Assembly: GCF_034932065.1 (NCBI RefSeq)
Contig: NZ_JAYGHP010000007.1
Location: 124,001 to 188,000, forward strand
From: Crocosphaera sp. UHCC 0190
GTDB taxonomy: Bacteria; Cyanobacteriota; Cyanobacteriia; Cyanobacteriales; Microcystaceae
DNA: 64,000 bases
Reading direction: 5' to 3'
Shown here: piece after piece, positions 27,047 to 37,249 of the stretch
Layout of the letters: each line of letters starts with the position of its first letter
Numbering within the stretch: the stretch's first letter is position 1
Notes under the pieces: generated by a model
Seen by the model: the letters and a program-made list of their open reading frames with translations, nothing else
Database searches by the model: none
What the model was told of the DNA's origin: nothing
Translations under genes and position numbers: made by a program

Positions 27047-27383
27047 AACATCCACATCCATCGTCCAAGTTGATGAAAATGGTATAACTGAACTGTCTCC
27101 GTACATTTCAACGATAAATTGCTGAAGGCCTTATTTGATAAATCTGGGAAAAGTAGAGGATTAATCATTTCTTAGAAGGAATTTAATCGAATCATAAAAA
27201 ACGTCCTCTAATATGGGCTTTTGAAACTCTTTTTAGAAAACTCATAATCTTTTAGAAATTTTAGGTTTTCTTAGTAGAAGAAAACAAAAGTTCACCTAAA
27301 ATAACGGAGCAAGCTGGTAATTTTTTTCCCAGCAACCCCTAAAATTCTCAAAATCAAGTTGCCAAATTTAGCATTTTTGAAGC
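27047..27383. other. 5' region of the first phytase-like gene
   Basis: About 340 AT-rich bases with no gene. A short hairpin (GCTGG/CCAGC, 27313-27333) and an ACGGAGC stretch like the one before the alkaline phosphatase gene lie in the probable leader. I looked for Pho-box-like TTAAC repeats at 11-base spacing and saw no clean set. Confidence 0.35.
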
Positions 27384-28880
27384 ATGATGAAATCCACAAA
27401 AACTTTCCTTTCCGCATTCATCAGTACCTTAAGTTTGTCTGTTTTGACCATTCCAGCAGCCTTTGCTAACTCTTTAGTAAATACCATAGTGATTCCAGGG
27501 AATGCAACGGATTTAAGTGGTCAACCTAATAGTCCTAATGGTAATCGCCTTGGCGGTTTTTTCTCCGATCTTTATTATGATAAAGCTAACAATGTCTACT
27601 ATGGCTTAAGCGATCGCGGGCCTGGTGGCGGAACCATTGCTTATGATACAAGGGTGCAAAAATTTACCTTGGATGTTGATCTCAATACTGGGGCAATTAG
27701 TAATTTTAACTTGCTTGATACGATTCTATTTACCCAGAATGGTCAAAACTTCGATGGCTTAAATCCTAGAGTTCTCAATGGTGATAGTGCAGTTCTTGGT
27801 TTAAGCTTTGACCCTGAAGGCTTTGTAGTGGCTCCTAATGGGAATTTTTACGTCTCTGATGAATATGGCCCCTCTGTCTATGAATTTGATTCTAGCGGGT
27901 CATTTTTACGCGCATTCATGACCCCTGATAATCTTATTCCCAAAGAAGGTGCTACTTCTAATTATGTAGATGGTCGCGGTACAATCACGACAGGTCGTCA
28001 GGATAATCGCGGTTTTGAAGGATTAGCTATTAGTCCCGATGGCACAAAATTATTAGCCATGTTACAAGATCCTTTAGTCAATGAAGGAACCTCTGGAACC
28101 TCTGATGATGGTCGCTACAGTGGTAATTTAAGAATTGTTGAATTTGATACTATTACTGGTAATAGTACGGCTCAATATATTTATCAATTGGAAAGTCTTG
28201 TTGATATCAATGATCGTATTCCTGGAACAGCTAATGATTTTCCTGCAACCAGTCAGGGACGAAATATTGGAATTAGTGCCATTATTGCTATTAATAACCA
28301 TGAATTTTTAGTTCTAGAACGAGATAATCGAGGTCTTGGAGTTGATGCGCCTACTGTTGCTGATGTTGCTAATACTCCTGTTGGTAGTAAACGGATTTAT
28401 AGCATTGATATTACAGGAGCAACGGATGTTAGTGGGATTAGTTTGGCTGGAACAAATACCTTACCTGGTGGGATAATTCCTGTTAGTAAATCTCTCTTTT
28501 TGGATATTCAAACCGCATTAGACAATGCTGGACAAATCATTCCCGAAAAAATTGAAGGTTTAGCCATTGGGCCTCAATTAAATGATGGCAGTTATGCCCT
28601 GTTGATTGGAACAGATAGTGATTATAGTGTTACTCAAAATGGTAGTAATGTTCAATTTAATGTCTGTACTGATTTCGTGAGTCAATCAGTTAATGACGTT
28701 GCCATTCAAGATTCCTGTCCTCAAGGACTGGATTTAATTCCCACCTATCTCTATTCTTTCAAGGAATCCGTTCCTGATTTTGTCCCCCGTGAAACCGTTC
28801 CAGAACCGAGTGCAATTCTTGGATTAATTAGCTTAGGTTTAGGAGGAGTAATCCTCAGAAAAGGTCGTAAATTCCTTTAA
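27384..28880 (+). CDS. phytase-like (esterase-like activity of phytase) protein, PEP-CTERM anchored
   Basis: A 498-residue secreted protein of the phytase-like beta-propeller family (PF13449 type). After a signal peptide (about residues 1-28, ending AFAN) come GGFFSDLYYDKANNVYYGLSD-type repeats (split across residues 53-75), DRGPGGG, DPEGFVVAPNGNFYVSDEYG, NRGFEGLAISPDG and LERDNRG. This matches the family's acid-rich propeller. The tail is PEP-CTERM (VPEPSAILG, helix, RKGRKF). The protein is probably a cell-surface phosphatase. Direct evidence for substrate is lacking for the family. It starts ATGATG. The first ATG is used. Confidence 0.82.
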   Translation: MMKSTKTFLSAFISTLSLSVLTIPAAFANSLVNTIVIPGNATDLSGQPNSPNGNRLGGFFSDLYYDKANNVYYGLSDRGPGGGTIAYDTRVQKFTLDVDLNTGAISNFNLLDTILFTQNGQNFDGLNPRVLNGDSAVLGLSFDPEGFVVAPNGNFYVSDEYGPSVYEFDSSGSFLRAFMTPDNLIPKEGATSNYVDGRGTITTGRQDNRGFEGLAISPDGTKLLAMLQDPLVNEGTSGTSDDGRYSGNLRIVEFDTITGNSTAQYIYQLESLVDINDRIPGTANDFPATSQGRNIGISAIIAINNHEFLVLERDNRGLGVDAPTVADVANTPVGSKRIYSIDITGATDVSGISLAGTNTLPGGIIPVSKSLFLDIQTALDNAGQIIPEKIEGLAIGPQLNDGSYALLIGTDSDYSVTQNGSNVQFNVCTDFVSQSVNDVAIQDSCPQGLDLIPTYLYSFKESVPDFVPRETVPEPSAILGLISLGLGGVILRKGRKFL

Positions 28881-28903
28881 TTTATTGCTCTTGCATGAAA
28901 CTT

Positions 28904-28924
28904 GTAGGGTGGGCAATGCCCACC
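28904..28924. repeat. hyphenated palindrome, dispersed family copy d
   Basis: GTAGG followed by an 8-bp stem GGTGGGCA/TGCCCACC with a one-base loop, 23 bases after the first phytase-like stop. It shares the GTAGGG end with the other copies but has a different, GC-rich core. Confidence 0.65.
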
Positions 28925-29017
28925 GCGCCATTAATTTTGATTAGGTACTTGACTTCAATCACTCAACTATCTTGAGAACTTTTTCCGCAACTACACTCAT
29001 TAATCAGGCAACTAATT

Positions 29018-30265
29018 ATGCTAAAAGTCAACCAACATTCAATCGTAACTGCTGGCCTATTAAGTAGTGTAATTCTTGGACTGGTTAATCCCCAACCGAT
29101 TCAAGCTTCTTCTTTGCAATTAAACTTTTTAGGTCAATCAATTGTTCAAACTGGAGCAAGTTTTGGCGGAACACAGGTTGGTGGTTTATCAGGAATTGAC
29201 TATGATCCCACTTCGGGAAATTATTATGCTAATTCTGATGATCGCAGTTCTATTAATCCCGCAAGATTCTACACTCTTACGTTAGATTTAAGTCAATTTA
29301 ACAACGATGGAAATAATAGTGGTGTAACTTTTACTGATGTTACTACCCTTTTACAAGCCAATGGTCAACCTTTCGCTGCCAATAGTCTTGATCCTGAAGA
29401 TATTACATTAGTGAATGGAAATGTCTATATCCCCTCAGAAGGAGAGGTTTCTACTAATCGCATTGTTAATCCTTTTCTGAATCGCTTTAATATTAGCACA
29501 GGGCAACAAAATCAAGCTTTATCGATTCCTTCTCAATTTATTCCTCAACCTAATTCTATTCCAACAACCAGTGGGGTTCGCAATAATTTAGCTTTAGAAA
29601 GTTTAACCGTCACTCCTGATTTACGCTACCTATTTACTGCCACTGAAAATGCTTTAGTCCAAGACGGTTCTATAGCAACCCTAAGTAACAGTAGTCCATC
29701 GCGGATTTTGCAGTACGATCTAACCACAGGACAACCCATTGCTCAATTTATCTATAATACTGACCCCGTTGCCCTTGCCCCTAATCCTACTGGTCAATTT
29801 AACACCAATGGGTTAGTGGATTTATTAGCCTTGGATAATAGTGGTGAGCGATTTTTAGCCTTAGAACGGTCTTTTTCTGTTGGTGCGGAGGGAACCCCAG
29901 GAAATACGGGCAATACCGTCAAAATTTTTGAAGTTTCCTTAGCAGGGGCGACGGATATTAGTGGATTATCCTCCATTAATGGACAACCTAACCTGATTGC
30001 TGCTCAAAAGACCCTTCTTTTGGATTTAACCACCTTGGGTATCCCCATTGATAACCTTGAAGGGTTGGCTTTTGGGGAAACTCTGACTAATGGTAATCGT
30101 TCTTTAATTTTAGTTAGCGATAATAACTTTAGTCCGACCCAATTTACTCAATTTTTGGCGTTTGAAGTTGAATCTCAATCTGTTCCTGAACCCTCATCTA
30201 TTTTAGGATTTGGCTTATTAGGAATCTTCGGACTGCGGAGACTTCTTGCTAAACCGTTGCACTAA
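29018..30265 (+). CDS. phytase-like protein, PEP-CTERM anchored (second paralogue)
   Basis: A 415-residue paralogue of the preceding gene. The signal peptide ends near IQAS (residue 31). Propeller segments include GGLSGIDYDPTSGNYYANSDD, LDPEDITLVNGNVYIPSEGE, NLALESLTVTPDLRYLFT and LEGLAFGETL. It is shorter than its neighbour and lacks the Cys-containing insert near that protein's C-terminus. The tail is PEP-CTERM (VPEPSSILG, helix, RRLLAKPLH). It closes the run of five PEP-CTERM phosphoesterase-like genes. Confidence 0.8.
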   Translation: MLKVNQHSIVTAGLLSSVILGLVNPQPIQASSLQLNFLGQSIVQTGASFGGTQVGGLSGIDYDPTSGNYYANSDDRSSINPARFYTLTLDLSQFNNDGNNSGVTFTDVTTLLQANGQPFAANSLDPEDITLVNGNVYIPSEGEVSTNRIVNPFLNRFNISTGQQNQALSIPSQFIPQPNSIPTTSGVRNNLALESLTVTPDLRYLFTATENALVQDGSIATLSNSSPSRILQYDLTTGQPIAQFIYNTDPVALAPNPTGQFNTNGLVDLLALDNSGERFLALERSFSVGAEGTPGNTGNTVKIFEVSLAGATDISGLSSINGQPNLIAAQKTLLLDLTTLGIPIDNLEGLAFGETLTNGNRSLILVSDNNFSPTQFTQFLAFEVESQSVPEPSSILGFGLLGIFGLRRLLAKPLH

Positions 30266-30321
30266 CAGGTGAACTTTTTTCTAATTGGAGATTGAAGGTA
30301 ATTTTGAGATCCTTTCCAAAA

Positions 30322-30349
30322 GTAGGGACAATTCATAAATTGTCCCTAC
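30322..30349. repeat. 28-bp palindrome, dispersed family copy e
   Basis: Arms GTAGGGACAATT and AATTGTCCCTAC with a 4-base centre. It sits between the convergent phytase-like and phosphoketolase genes, 9 bases from the latter's stop. Confidence 0.8.
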
Positions 30350-30358
30350 AATTAATAA

Positions 30359-32770
30359 TTAAAACGGCCATTTCCAGTTAGTAATCTCTGGCTTGTCAAT
30401 GCCATTTTCGTAAGCATAAGCCCGATGTTCAATAATCGCATTCTTCATGCGTTGTTGAACATAAGCAGCAGCAGAACCTAATTTTGGCACCCGATCAATC
30501 ACATCCAAAACTAAGTTAAAGCGATCAATTTGGTTATTCATCGCCAACTCTAAGGGTGTATTAATATTGCCCTTTTCTTTATAACCCCGCACATGAAGAT
30601 TATGATGGTTTGTATGACGATAGGTTAACTTATGAATTAACCAAGGATAACCATGAAAATTGAAAATGATTGGCTTATCTGTGGTAAACAAAGTATCAAA
30701 ATCCCGTGCAGATAATCCGTGAGGATGTTCTGATTCTGGTTGCAGTTTAAACAAGTCCACCACATTAATAAACCGGACTTTTAATTCAGGGAATTCTTCC
30801 CTTAAAATAGCAGTTGCTGCTAAAGATTCTTGAGTAGATACATCTCCACAGCAAGCCATAATTACATCAGGATGATCCGGTTCTTTCCCACAGTCATCAT
30901 TACTGGCCCATTCCCAAATGCCAATGCCTTTGGTGCAGTGTTTAACGGCATCTTCCATGTTTAAGAATTGGAGATGTTTCTGTTTGTCTGCAACAATTAC
31001 ATTGACATAATCTTTGCTTTTTAAACAGTGATTGGCTACGGATAATAAACAGTTAACATCAGGGGGAAAATAAACCCTGACTACTTCTGCACTCTTATTA
31101 GTTACTAAGTCAACATAACCAGGATCTTGATGGGAAAACCCGTTATGATCTTGTCGCCAAACTGTCGAAGAAAGCAGAATATTTAAAGAAGAAACAGGCG
31201 CACGCCAAGGCACTTCATGTTTACAAATATCTAACCATTTTGCGTGTTGATTAAACATGGAATCCACCACATGAGCAAAGGCTTCATAAGTGTTGAAAAA
31301 GCCATGACGACCTGTTAATAAATACCCTTCTAACCAGCCTTGTAAGGTATGTTCACTTAACATTTCCATCACCCGACCATCCCTGGTGATTTCGGTGCCG
31401 TCTGCATCCTCTTCTAAGATATCAGCCATCCAAACTTTTTTACTAACTTCATAGATAGCATCTAAACGGTTAGATGCGGTTTCATCTGGGCCAAAAACAC
31501 GGAAACTGGTCATGTTATTAGCCATGACATCCCGCAAAAAATTGCCCAAAGGTCTGGTATTTTCCGCTTCTACTGCACCGGGTTTGTCCACTTCTACGCC
31601 GTATTCCCGAAAATCAGGCATTTTCAGGTCTTTTCGTAAGATTCCCCCATTAGCGTGAGGGTTGGCACTCATGCGACGGTTTCCGGTAGGGGCCAAGTCT
31701 TTTAACTCAGGTAAGAGTTTACCCGTTGCGTCAAAAAGTTCTTCCGCTTTGTAGCTTTTTAACCAGTCTTCTAATATCTTGATGTGTGCAGGGTTGCCGT
31801 GCATTCCTGATAAGGGGACTTGGTGCGATCGCCAAAAATCTTCAGTCTTTTTGCCATCTACGAAGGCGGGGCCAGTCCATCCTTTAGGAGAGCGTAACAC
31901 AATCATCGGCCACATGGGACGTTTCGCAACCCCACTACTACGAGCCTCTTGTTGAATTTGCTTAATCTCTAAAATGACCGTTTCTAGGGTTGCAGCCATT
32001 TTTTGGTGCATAATTTCGGGGTCGGAACCTTCCACAAAATAGGGTTTATAACCATACCCTTTAAAGAGATATTCTAATTCTTCGTGACTAATACGGGCTA
32101 AGATGGTGGGATTGGCAATTTTATAACCATTTAGGTGTAAAATTGGCAAAACTGCCCCATCTCGAATTGGGTTAAGGAACTTGTTAGAATGCCAAGCAGT
32201 GGCTAAGGGGCCGGTTTCTGCTTCTCCGTCTCCCACTACCGCAACGGTAATGAGATCAGGGTTATCTAAGACTGAACCGTAAGCATGGGATAAACTATAG
32301 CCTAATTCTCCTCCTTCATGGATAGAACCAGGGGTTTCTGGGGTGCAATGACTACCGATACCACCGGGGAAGGAAAACTGTTTAAAAAAGGCTTTCATTC
32401 CTTCTTCATCTTCACTTTTTTCGGGGTAAACTTCTGAATAGGTTCCTTCTAGATAAACAGGCCCTAAAACGCCAGGGGCCCCATGGCCAGGGCCGGCCAT
32501 ATAAACAGTATCTAAATCGTATTTTTTAATGAGTCGGTTGAGGTGAATATAGATAAAACTTAGGCCAGGACTTGAACCCCAATGACCTAATAAACGATTT
32601 TTGACTTGTTCTTCTTTTAAGGGTTCTTTAAGTAAGGGATTATCCCGTAAATAAATCATCCCAACGGCGAGATAGTTACAAGCACGCCAATAAGCATGAA
32701 TTTTACGCAATTCTTCGGGAGATAGAGGATTATCTAATATTATTGTTGTTGGGGAGGGTGCCTGAACCAT
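30359..32770 (-). CDS. xfp: xylulose-5-phosphate/fructose-6-phosphate phosphoketolase
   Basis: A full-length 803-residue thiamine-diphosphate enzyme that cleaves xylulose-5-P or fructose-6-P with phosphate to acetyl phosphate plus glyceraldehyde-3-P or erythrose-4-P. Signatures include [32 protein letters not shown], the diphosphate/Mg site [20 protein letters not shown] and the C-terminal [15 protein letters not shown] and [13 protein letters not shown]. Cytosolic. In cyanobacteria it feeds acetyl-CoA from the Calvin/pentose-phosphate pool. It is monocistronic, with about 230 bases of 5' region. Confidence 0.97.
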   Translation of the reverse strand: MVQAPSPTTIILDNPLSPEELRKIHAYWRACNYLAVGMIYLRDNPLLKEPLKEEQVKNRLLGHWGSSPGLSFIYIHLNRLIKKYDLDTVYMAGPGHGAPGVLGPVYLEGTYSEVYPEKSEDEEGMKAFFKQFSFPGGIGSHCTPETPGSIHEGGELGYSLSHAYGSVLDNPDLITVAVVGDGEAETGPLATAWHSNKFLNPIRDGAVLPILHLNGYKIANPTILARISHEELEYLFKGYGYKPYFVEGSDPEIMHQKMAATLETVILEIKQIQQEARSSGVAKRPMWPMIVLRSPKGWTGPAFVDGKKTEDFWRSHQVPLSGMHGNPAHIKILEDWLKSYKAEELFDATGKLLPELKDLAPTGNRRMSANPHANGGILRKDLKMPDFREYGVEVDKPGAVEAENTRPLGNFLRDVMANNMTSFRVFGPDETASNRLDAIYEVSKKVWMADILEEDADGTEITRDGRVMEMLSEHTLQGWLEGYLLTGRHGFFNTYEAFAHVVDSMFNQHAKWLDICKHEVPWRAPVSSLNILLSSTVWRQDHNGFSHQDPGYVDLVTNKSAEVVRVYFPPDVNCLLSVANHCLKSKDYVNVIVADKQKHLQFLNMEDAVKHCTKGIGIWEWASNDDCGKEPDHPDVIMACCGDVSTQESLAATAILREEFPELKVRFINVVDLFKLQPESEHPHGLSARDFDTLFTTDKPIIFNFHGYPWLIHKLTYRHTNHHNLHVRGYKEKGNINTPLELAMNNQIDRFNLVLDVIDRVPKLGSAAAYVQQRMKNAIIEHRAYAYENGIDKPEITNWKWPF

Positions 32771-33001
32771 AATCTTCTCCTTATAATTACCAAGTTAATT
32801 AAGCATCTTGCTTAACAACTTTTTATTTTGCCTTAGTTTGTGTCAGTTGTTATGTTAACTTTTGCCTAAGAAAAAATAAATAATCAAACGATTAACAGAT
32901 AATAACTTCTCCTTAACTGAATCGGATCTTCTAATAATTTATCATACTTAGTCTAGAAGAGTCACCGAATCTGGATTTGACTGAGGTAAACGCCGAAAAT
33001 T

Positions 33002-33943
33002 TCAGCTTCCGTGTTGAAGCCATTGAGGAAAAACACTATAATCTCTGGCGATTAGTTGTTCAGCCAATTTTTGATTGTAAGGTTTATAAAGAGATATTAG
33101 ATACTCTAGAGTTTCTGGCTTCAACTCATCAGTATGGGCCATTCCATTAATCAGATAGTAAATCTCTCTGAGTTGAATTTTTAGTTTAGGATTTGCTCGC
33201 CAAAACTTTTCCGCAGAGTCATTAACCAGCAAAGCTAAACGTTGTAAGAATTGACTTTTATAGTTGACACTTTTATTTTCTGCTTTTAAATCAGGCAAAT
33301 CCCAACCTTCCCAGTCAATTTCTAACCAATGACAAATTTCTTTTAATAACTGTTTAGAATCATTTTTTAAATCATCAAAAAAAATAACTTTTAGAGATTT
33401 TCCAAAACTTGTAAACCATTCGTCTAAATAATTTGCATAAAATCCGCCATCAAGACCCCAATAAGTATCATTTTCTTGTTGGACTCTTTCTTGCTCAGGG
33501 ATTGCTTCACATTGTTTTATATATTCCTCTATTGTTAAATTTTTATCCAGGGATAATATACTTTTTTTGTACTTGAAGAAAGATAAAAATCTTGAAATCG
33601 GTTCTCTCAAGATAATCAAAATTTTTGCTTCATCCCCCAAGGTTGTTTTAATTTCTTTCGCTACTCTCATACCCCCTTCAAAATATCCTGGAGTAGCTTC
33701 CATTCTATATTTCTGATCTTGACAGTGAATAAAATAACTTTGATACTGTTCAAAAGGAGCAAGTGCTTGACGATATCGAGCATCTAATTGACCGTAGCGG
33801 AAAGATGAAAAATAACAAGTCTCTTTGACTGAGGATGGACAAATATCAGGATGTTGGGCTAGATAAGTATAAAGAGATGTTGTTCCCCCTTTTACAACCC
33901 CTGCTATTACTAAATTAGGTAGTTTTGACTTGGTGCTAGTCAT
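33002..33943 (-). CDS. PAPS-dependent sulfotransferase (polysaccharide type)
   Basis: A 313-residue sulfotransferase. The 5'-phosphosulfate loop is AGVVKGGTTSLYTYLAQHP near the N-terminus, and the 3'-phosphate site is LREPISRFLSFFKYKK around residue 118. The acceptor region has KETCYFSSFRYG and MEATPGYFEGG. The layout resembles heparan-sulfate-type sulfotransferases. It follows the GH-like and Wzy-like genes on the same strand, so it probably sulfates the exopolysaccharide made by this locus. Acceptor specificity is inferred from context. Confidence 0.87.
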   Translation of the reverse strand: MTSTKSKLPNLVIAGVVKGGTTSLYTYLAQHPDICPSSVKETCYFSSFRYGQLDARYRQALAPFEQYQSYFIHCQDQKYRMEATPGYFEGGMRVAKEIKTTLGDEAKILIILREPISRFLSFFKYKKSILSLDKNLTIEEYIKQCEAIPEQERVQQENDTYWGLDGGFYANYLDEWFTSFGKSLKVIFFDDLKNDSKQLLKEICHWLEIDWEGWDLPDLKAENKSVNYKSQFLQRLALLVNDSAEKFWRANPKLKIQLREIYYLINGMAHTDELKPETLEYLISLYKPYNQKLAEQLIARDYSVFPQWLQHGS

Positions 33944-33986
33944 TGATTTTTCTGGTTTACAGGATGAGATTAATCTTAATTTTAAG

Positions 33987-35591
33987 TTATTTTAAAGAAG
34001 ACAGTTTCGTAACAGAATAAGCAGGTAACTGAATCTTTTTAGAAGTCGTCCCTTGCGATTCAGTCAAGATTCCCGATTTACTAACTAAATCTCTAGGATT
34101 TCCCGAAACTTGTTCATAATCAACAGATTTAGGAAAAATAGAATCAAAATTCACCTGCACTACTTCAGATGATAAGTTAAGAATTACTGCTCGATTTTCT
34201 TCACCATTGCTAAATAGCCATCCAGACAAAGAAGGATATTGAGCTTGATTTTTTCCTGTCACCATTGGATTAGACGAGAAATTGATTTGTTTAGCTTGAG
34301 TCATGTTTTCCGTTGCCTCACCTAGTAACTTTAAGGCAGAACCACTGGCAGATAAACTAAAAGGTTCAGCCTTGACTTTTTCAGAGGGATTAATAAAAGT
34401 ACCGATTCCAATTTGTTTTTCATCAGCTAAAATTGCCCCAAATTGTGAAGTTCCCACTAATACATGATTGCAAATTCGATTAATTCGCTTATCTTCCAAG
34501 AATAGTAAACTCAAAGCTATATTTTGCAAACCATGAGCCCAGCTACCAATAATTTTAGGGCCAGAGCTTCCTTGTCCTTGTAGAGGTTCCATTACATTAT
34601 ATTCTGTAATCCAGATTTCTTTCTGATCAGGGACTGCTTTAAACTGCTGATTTTCTCTCATTTTTCTCCAGTTTAAAAATGGCAAATTTAAAATGATTGG
34701 CACATCTTCTTGAGTGAAAAAAGGATAACTTGTTGCTGAACTGCTGGGGGGGATAATATTTGTATCATAGTAGAGATGGAAAGCTATGGCATCCGATTTC
34801 GGCAAAGCTGTTTTTAAGACACTATCATTCCAAAAACGAATGCGCTCGTTACCTCGTTCAATATAAGTCTGACTAGCACCAATTACGGCTACTTTCGCCT
34901 TCGGAAACTCTTTCTTAATGGCATCACTCCACTGACTAGCAAACTTTGCATAATCGTCGGGAGTTGGAAAACGTTCCAGATTATCTGGCAAGTTAAAATA
35001 AGCTTCATTCCCAATTTGAACATATTCAACGGGAATCCCTAAATCTCTAGCTTTTCGTAACATCGCCAATTGAGAATTTAGATCAGAGGTTAAGATATTG
35101 AGAACAAATAAAGGTTTAGTTTGAGTTGCAGTCAATCCCGCTTTGAAATCTTCTAGCTTGCTGGCAGTATATTGGCGCACCCTTTGATTTCTCAAAATTC
35201 CCGGCAATTGGCGGGGATTGACTTCACTTAAATCTTCCATAATCCCTCCTCGCTGCCAGTCCCAAAAGTCCGATACTGTTCCTCCAGGAAATCGCAGGAC
35301 TCTTGGCTTTAATTGCTTTACCGCTTTCACTAAAGCTGGCTCAGTCCAAGAATCAAAAAGTAGTACGTTTGCATTGTAGCACAGGAAGTCTGCCGACAGC
35401 GAGCGTCCAAATTCTGATAAAGAAGCGGTTGTGGTTAGAGCAGAAGATTGAGACAAATTTTGGGCTACTGTCTCTTGAGCATTATTCAACTGGCTATTTT
35501 GCGATACACAGGAGCTTACTCCGATGAGTAGAGTTAACGCCAATCCTTTTAGATTGAGGTTGGTTTTAAAATTTAGCCAAAGGTTAGTCAT
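33987..35591 (-). CDS. lipoprotein with clan-A glycoside-hydrolase-like domain
   Basis: A 534-residue protein. A lipobox (VSSC, Cys28) predicts attachment to a membrane outside the cytoplasm. The body resembles a TIM-barrel glycosidase of the GH39/GH51/GH79 type: LRFPGGTVSDFWDW, a candidate acid/base in VQIGNEAYF (Glu196), FHLYYD, and a candidate nucleophile in EIWITEYNVM (Glu330), followed by a beta domain. It lies 21 bases downstream of the Wzy-like polymerase gene and 43 upstream of the sulfotransferase. It may trim or remodel the nascent polysaccharide. Exact family not determined. Confidence 0.7.
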   Translation of the reverse strand: MTNLWLNFKTNLNLKGLALTLLIGVSSCVSQNSQLNNAQETVAQNLSQSSALTTTASLSEFGRSLSADFLCYNANVLLFDSWTEPALVKAVKQLKPRVLRFPGGTVSDFWDWQRGGIMEDLSEVNPRQLPGILRNQRVRQYTASKLEDFKAGLTATQTKPLFVLNILTSDLNSQLAMLRKARDLGIPVEYVQIGNEAYFNLPDNLERFPTPDDYAKFASQWSDAIKKEFPKAKVAVIGASQTYIERGNERIRFWNDSVLKTALPKSDAIAFHLYYDTNIIPPSSSATSYPFFTQEDVPIILNLPFLNWRKMRENQQFKAVPDQKEIWITEYNVMEPLQGQGSSGPKIIGSWAHGLQNIALSLLFLEDKRINRICNHVLVGTSQFGAILADEKQIGIGTFINPSEKVKAEPFSLSASGSALKLLGEATENMTQAKQINFSSNPMVTGKNQAQYPSLSGWLFSNGEENRAVILNLSSEVVQVNFDSIFPKSVDYEQVSGNPRDLVSKSGILTESQGTTSKKIQLPAYSVTKLSSLK

Positions 35592-35612
35592 ATTGATGGC
35601 CCCAACAATAGT

Positions 35613-37115
35613 TTAATACGATTGATTTTTTTCTAGGAGAACTTTAATAGTTTTGATTTTTTGCTTATGACGTACATTAACAACCAAGCCAGCTATCGTC
35701 CAAAAATAAAAAGAAGATACCCTAACTTCTGGGAGTTGTTCGGCAAGAGAATAAATTGCATATAATAGGATTATAATACTTGCAGACACTCCCAGTAATT
35801 TTTCAACTACTTCTGAAGCATTTTCGCTTACGGCTAGAGAGGAACGATATAGTTGATAAATAATTAGTAAATAAATTAAAGTGCCTGGAACTCCATAGAA
35901 GGATATCATAGCACACCAGTAAGCATCCTTAAAGTACAGGCTGGTTTCTTGAAATTGTCCTTTATCTCGCGTACCATGGGTTAATTTAATTAATTGCTCA
36001 ACTGTTGTATTTTCATCGGGCCCTAGTCCGTACCAGTAATTACTCCCCAGAACATTCCCACAAGATATTTTCATAAAAAATAACCGGGAACCTTCACTCG
36101 ATCTATTCCAGTATTCCGGAGTAAAGAGTTCTATTACATAGGCTCTAATATCTTTTTTTTCTCTACGAACCGATGCCCCTGAACTAGTTGGACTGGGATT
36201 AAAATTAAAGACAATAATTCCCCAGAATAGAACCAAGAATAATGTTCCATACAGAAAGGCTAGCCAGACCGAAATTTTAGTCCTGCCAAAATAAAATAAT
36301 ACTAATATGGGTAGCGCGAATGATATCAGGAGAACTGCTCGTTTATAGGTGGAAAAAATGCCAAAGTAAATCAAACATAAAAAAAGGATTTCTTTCCAGT
36401 TAGGCAGCAAAAAATAATGGCTTTTAGGATGTAGATAGGTTCGATAAATAGTCCAAGTCACTACTAGAATAACAGGAATTAAAAAAAATAAGGCAAAAAC
36501 ACTAGAATCGGTAAAAGTTCCCGATGATGAGCCTACTTTTCCAACGCCTAATAGGGCAGGTGAGAGATTACCCTCCTGAGCTTTTAACTCAAGTTTAAGA
36601 CTTGTAACTTCAAATATCTTTTTAATCGGTGAGCCTCCAAAATATTGGGCCGTAGCGATCAAACCTTCTAACGCTCCCACCCCTATGATTGTTTGCAATA
36701 TCAAGGAAATATTGGCCTCGGAAAGTTCAAGATTTACGACCAAATAATATACTGATACAAACCTAATTAGAGTCCTTAAACTTGAAACTCCACCAAACAA
36801 AGATGCATTAAAAAGTAAGATACTAATAATAATTAAAAAACCAGCCCACATTAAAAAACAAATAAATAGAACTTCTATAGAAGTTATTTTTAGTGGTCGT
36901 CTGCGAGTGCAAATTTGGTATAATAGTCTGAAAAATAATAGATAACAAACTAATTCAGGAAGAAGACGAAATCCCGAAAGAATACTATTCGGAAGTGGTA
37001 GCCATTTAAGAATAAAGTCTTCTAAAGGAAGGTAGACGATTAGGAAAACAATAATCCAAAAAGTCCATTGTAATCTTTGTCTATCCTGTCGCTCTAGTTG
37101 ATTTCTAACAATCAT
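35613..37115 (-). CDS. Wzy/O-antigen-ligase-like polysaccharide polymerase
   Basis: A 500-residue protein with about a dozen hydrophobic segments (for example TFWIIVFLIVYLPL at the N-terminus and IIILLYAIYSLAE near the C-terminus). One large loop between about residues 310 and 390 contains RRE, a YWNRSSEGSRLFFMK stretch and GSNYWYGLGPDENTT. This topology is that of O-antigen polymerase/ligase proteins. First gene of the minus-strand arm polymerase - GH-like lipoprotein - sulfotransferase. It probably polymerises repeat units at the plasma membrane. Confidence 0.75.
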   Translation of the reverse strand: MIVRNQLERQDRQRLQWTFWIIVFLIVYLPLEDFILKWLPLPNSILSGFRLLPELVCYLLFFRLLYQICTRRRPLKITSIEVLFICFLMWAGFLIIISILLFNASLFGGVSSLRTLIRFVSVYYLVVNLELSEANISLILQTIIGVGALEGLIATAQYFGGSPIKKIFEVTSLKLELKAQEGNLSPALLGVGKVGSSSGTFTDSSVFALFFLIPVILVVTWTIYRTYLHPKSHYFLLPNWKEILFLCLIYFGIFSTYKRAVLLISFALPILVLFYFGRTKISVWLAFLYGTLFLVLFWGIIVFNFNPSPTSSGASVRREKKDIRAYVIELFTPEYWNRSSEGSRLFFMKISCGNVLGSNYWYGLGPDENTTVEQLIKLTHGTRDKGQFQETSLYFKDAYWCAMISFYGVPGTLIYLLIIYQLYRSSLAVSENASEVVEKLLGVSASIIILLYAIYSLAEQLPEVRVSSFYFWTIAGLVVNVRHKQKIKTIKVLLEKNQSY

Positions 37116-37249
37116 GAACTTTATCGTTGCCCATAAATTTTAAGATTTTACATATACATAATAGTATAGAGTGAAAAGAGGCTCCTGCACCTCATATTAA
37201 AATCGTGACTATTTTCTGTTTAATCATCGCTAGCTATTGATTTTAATTT

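Noticed and set aside
22440-29018. Pho boxes upstream of the PEP-CTERM genes
   Set aside because: Fragments such as TTTAACG or TTAACTTA occur, but I found no clean set of repeats at 11-base spacing, so phosphate control stays an inference.
8004-30349. The repeated palindromes as a CRISPR array
   Set aside because: They are kilobases apart, not regularly spaced, and lie at gene ends.
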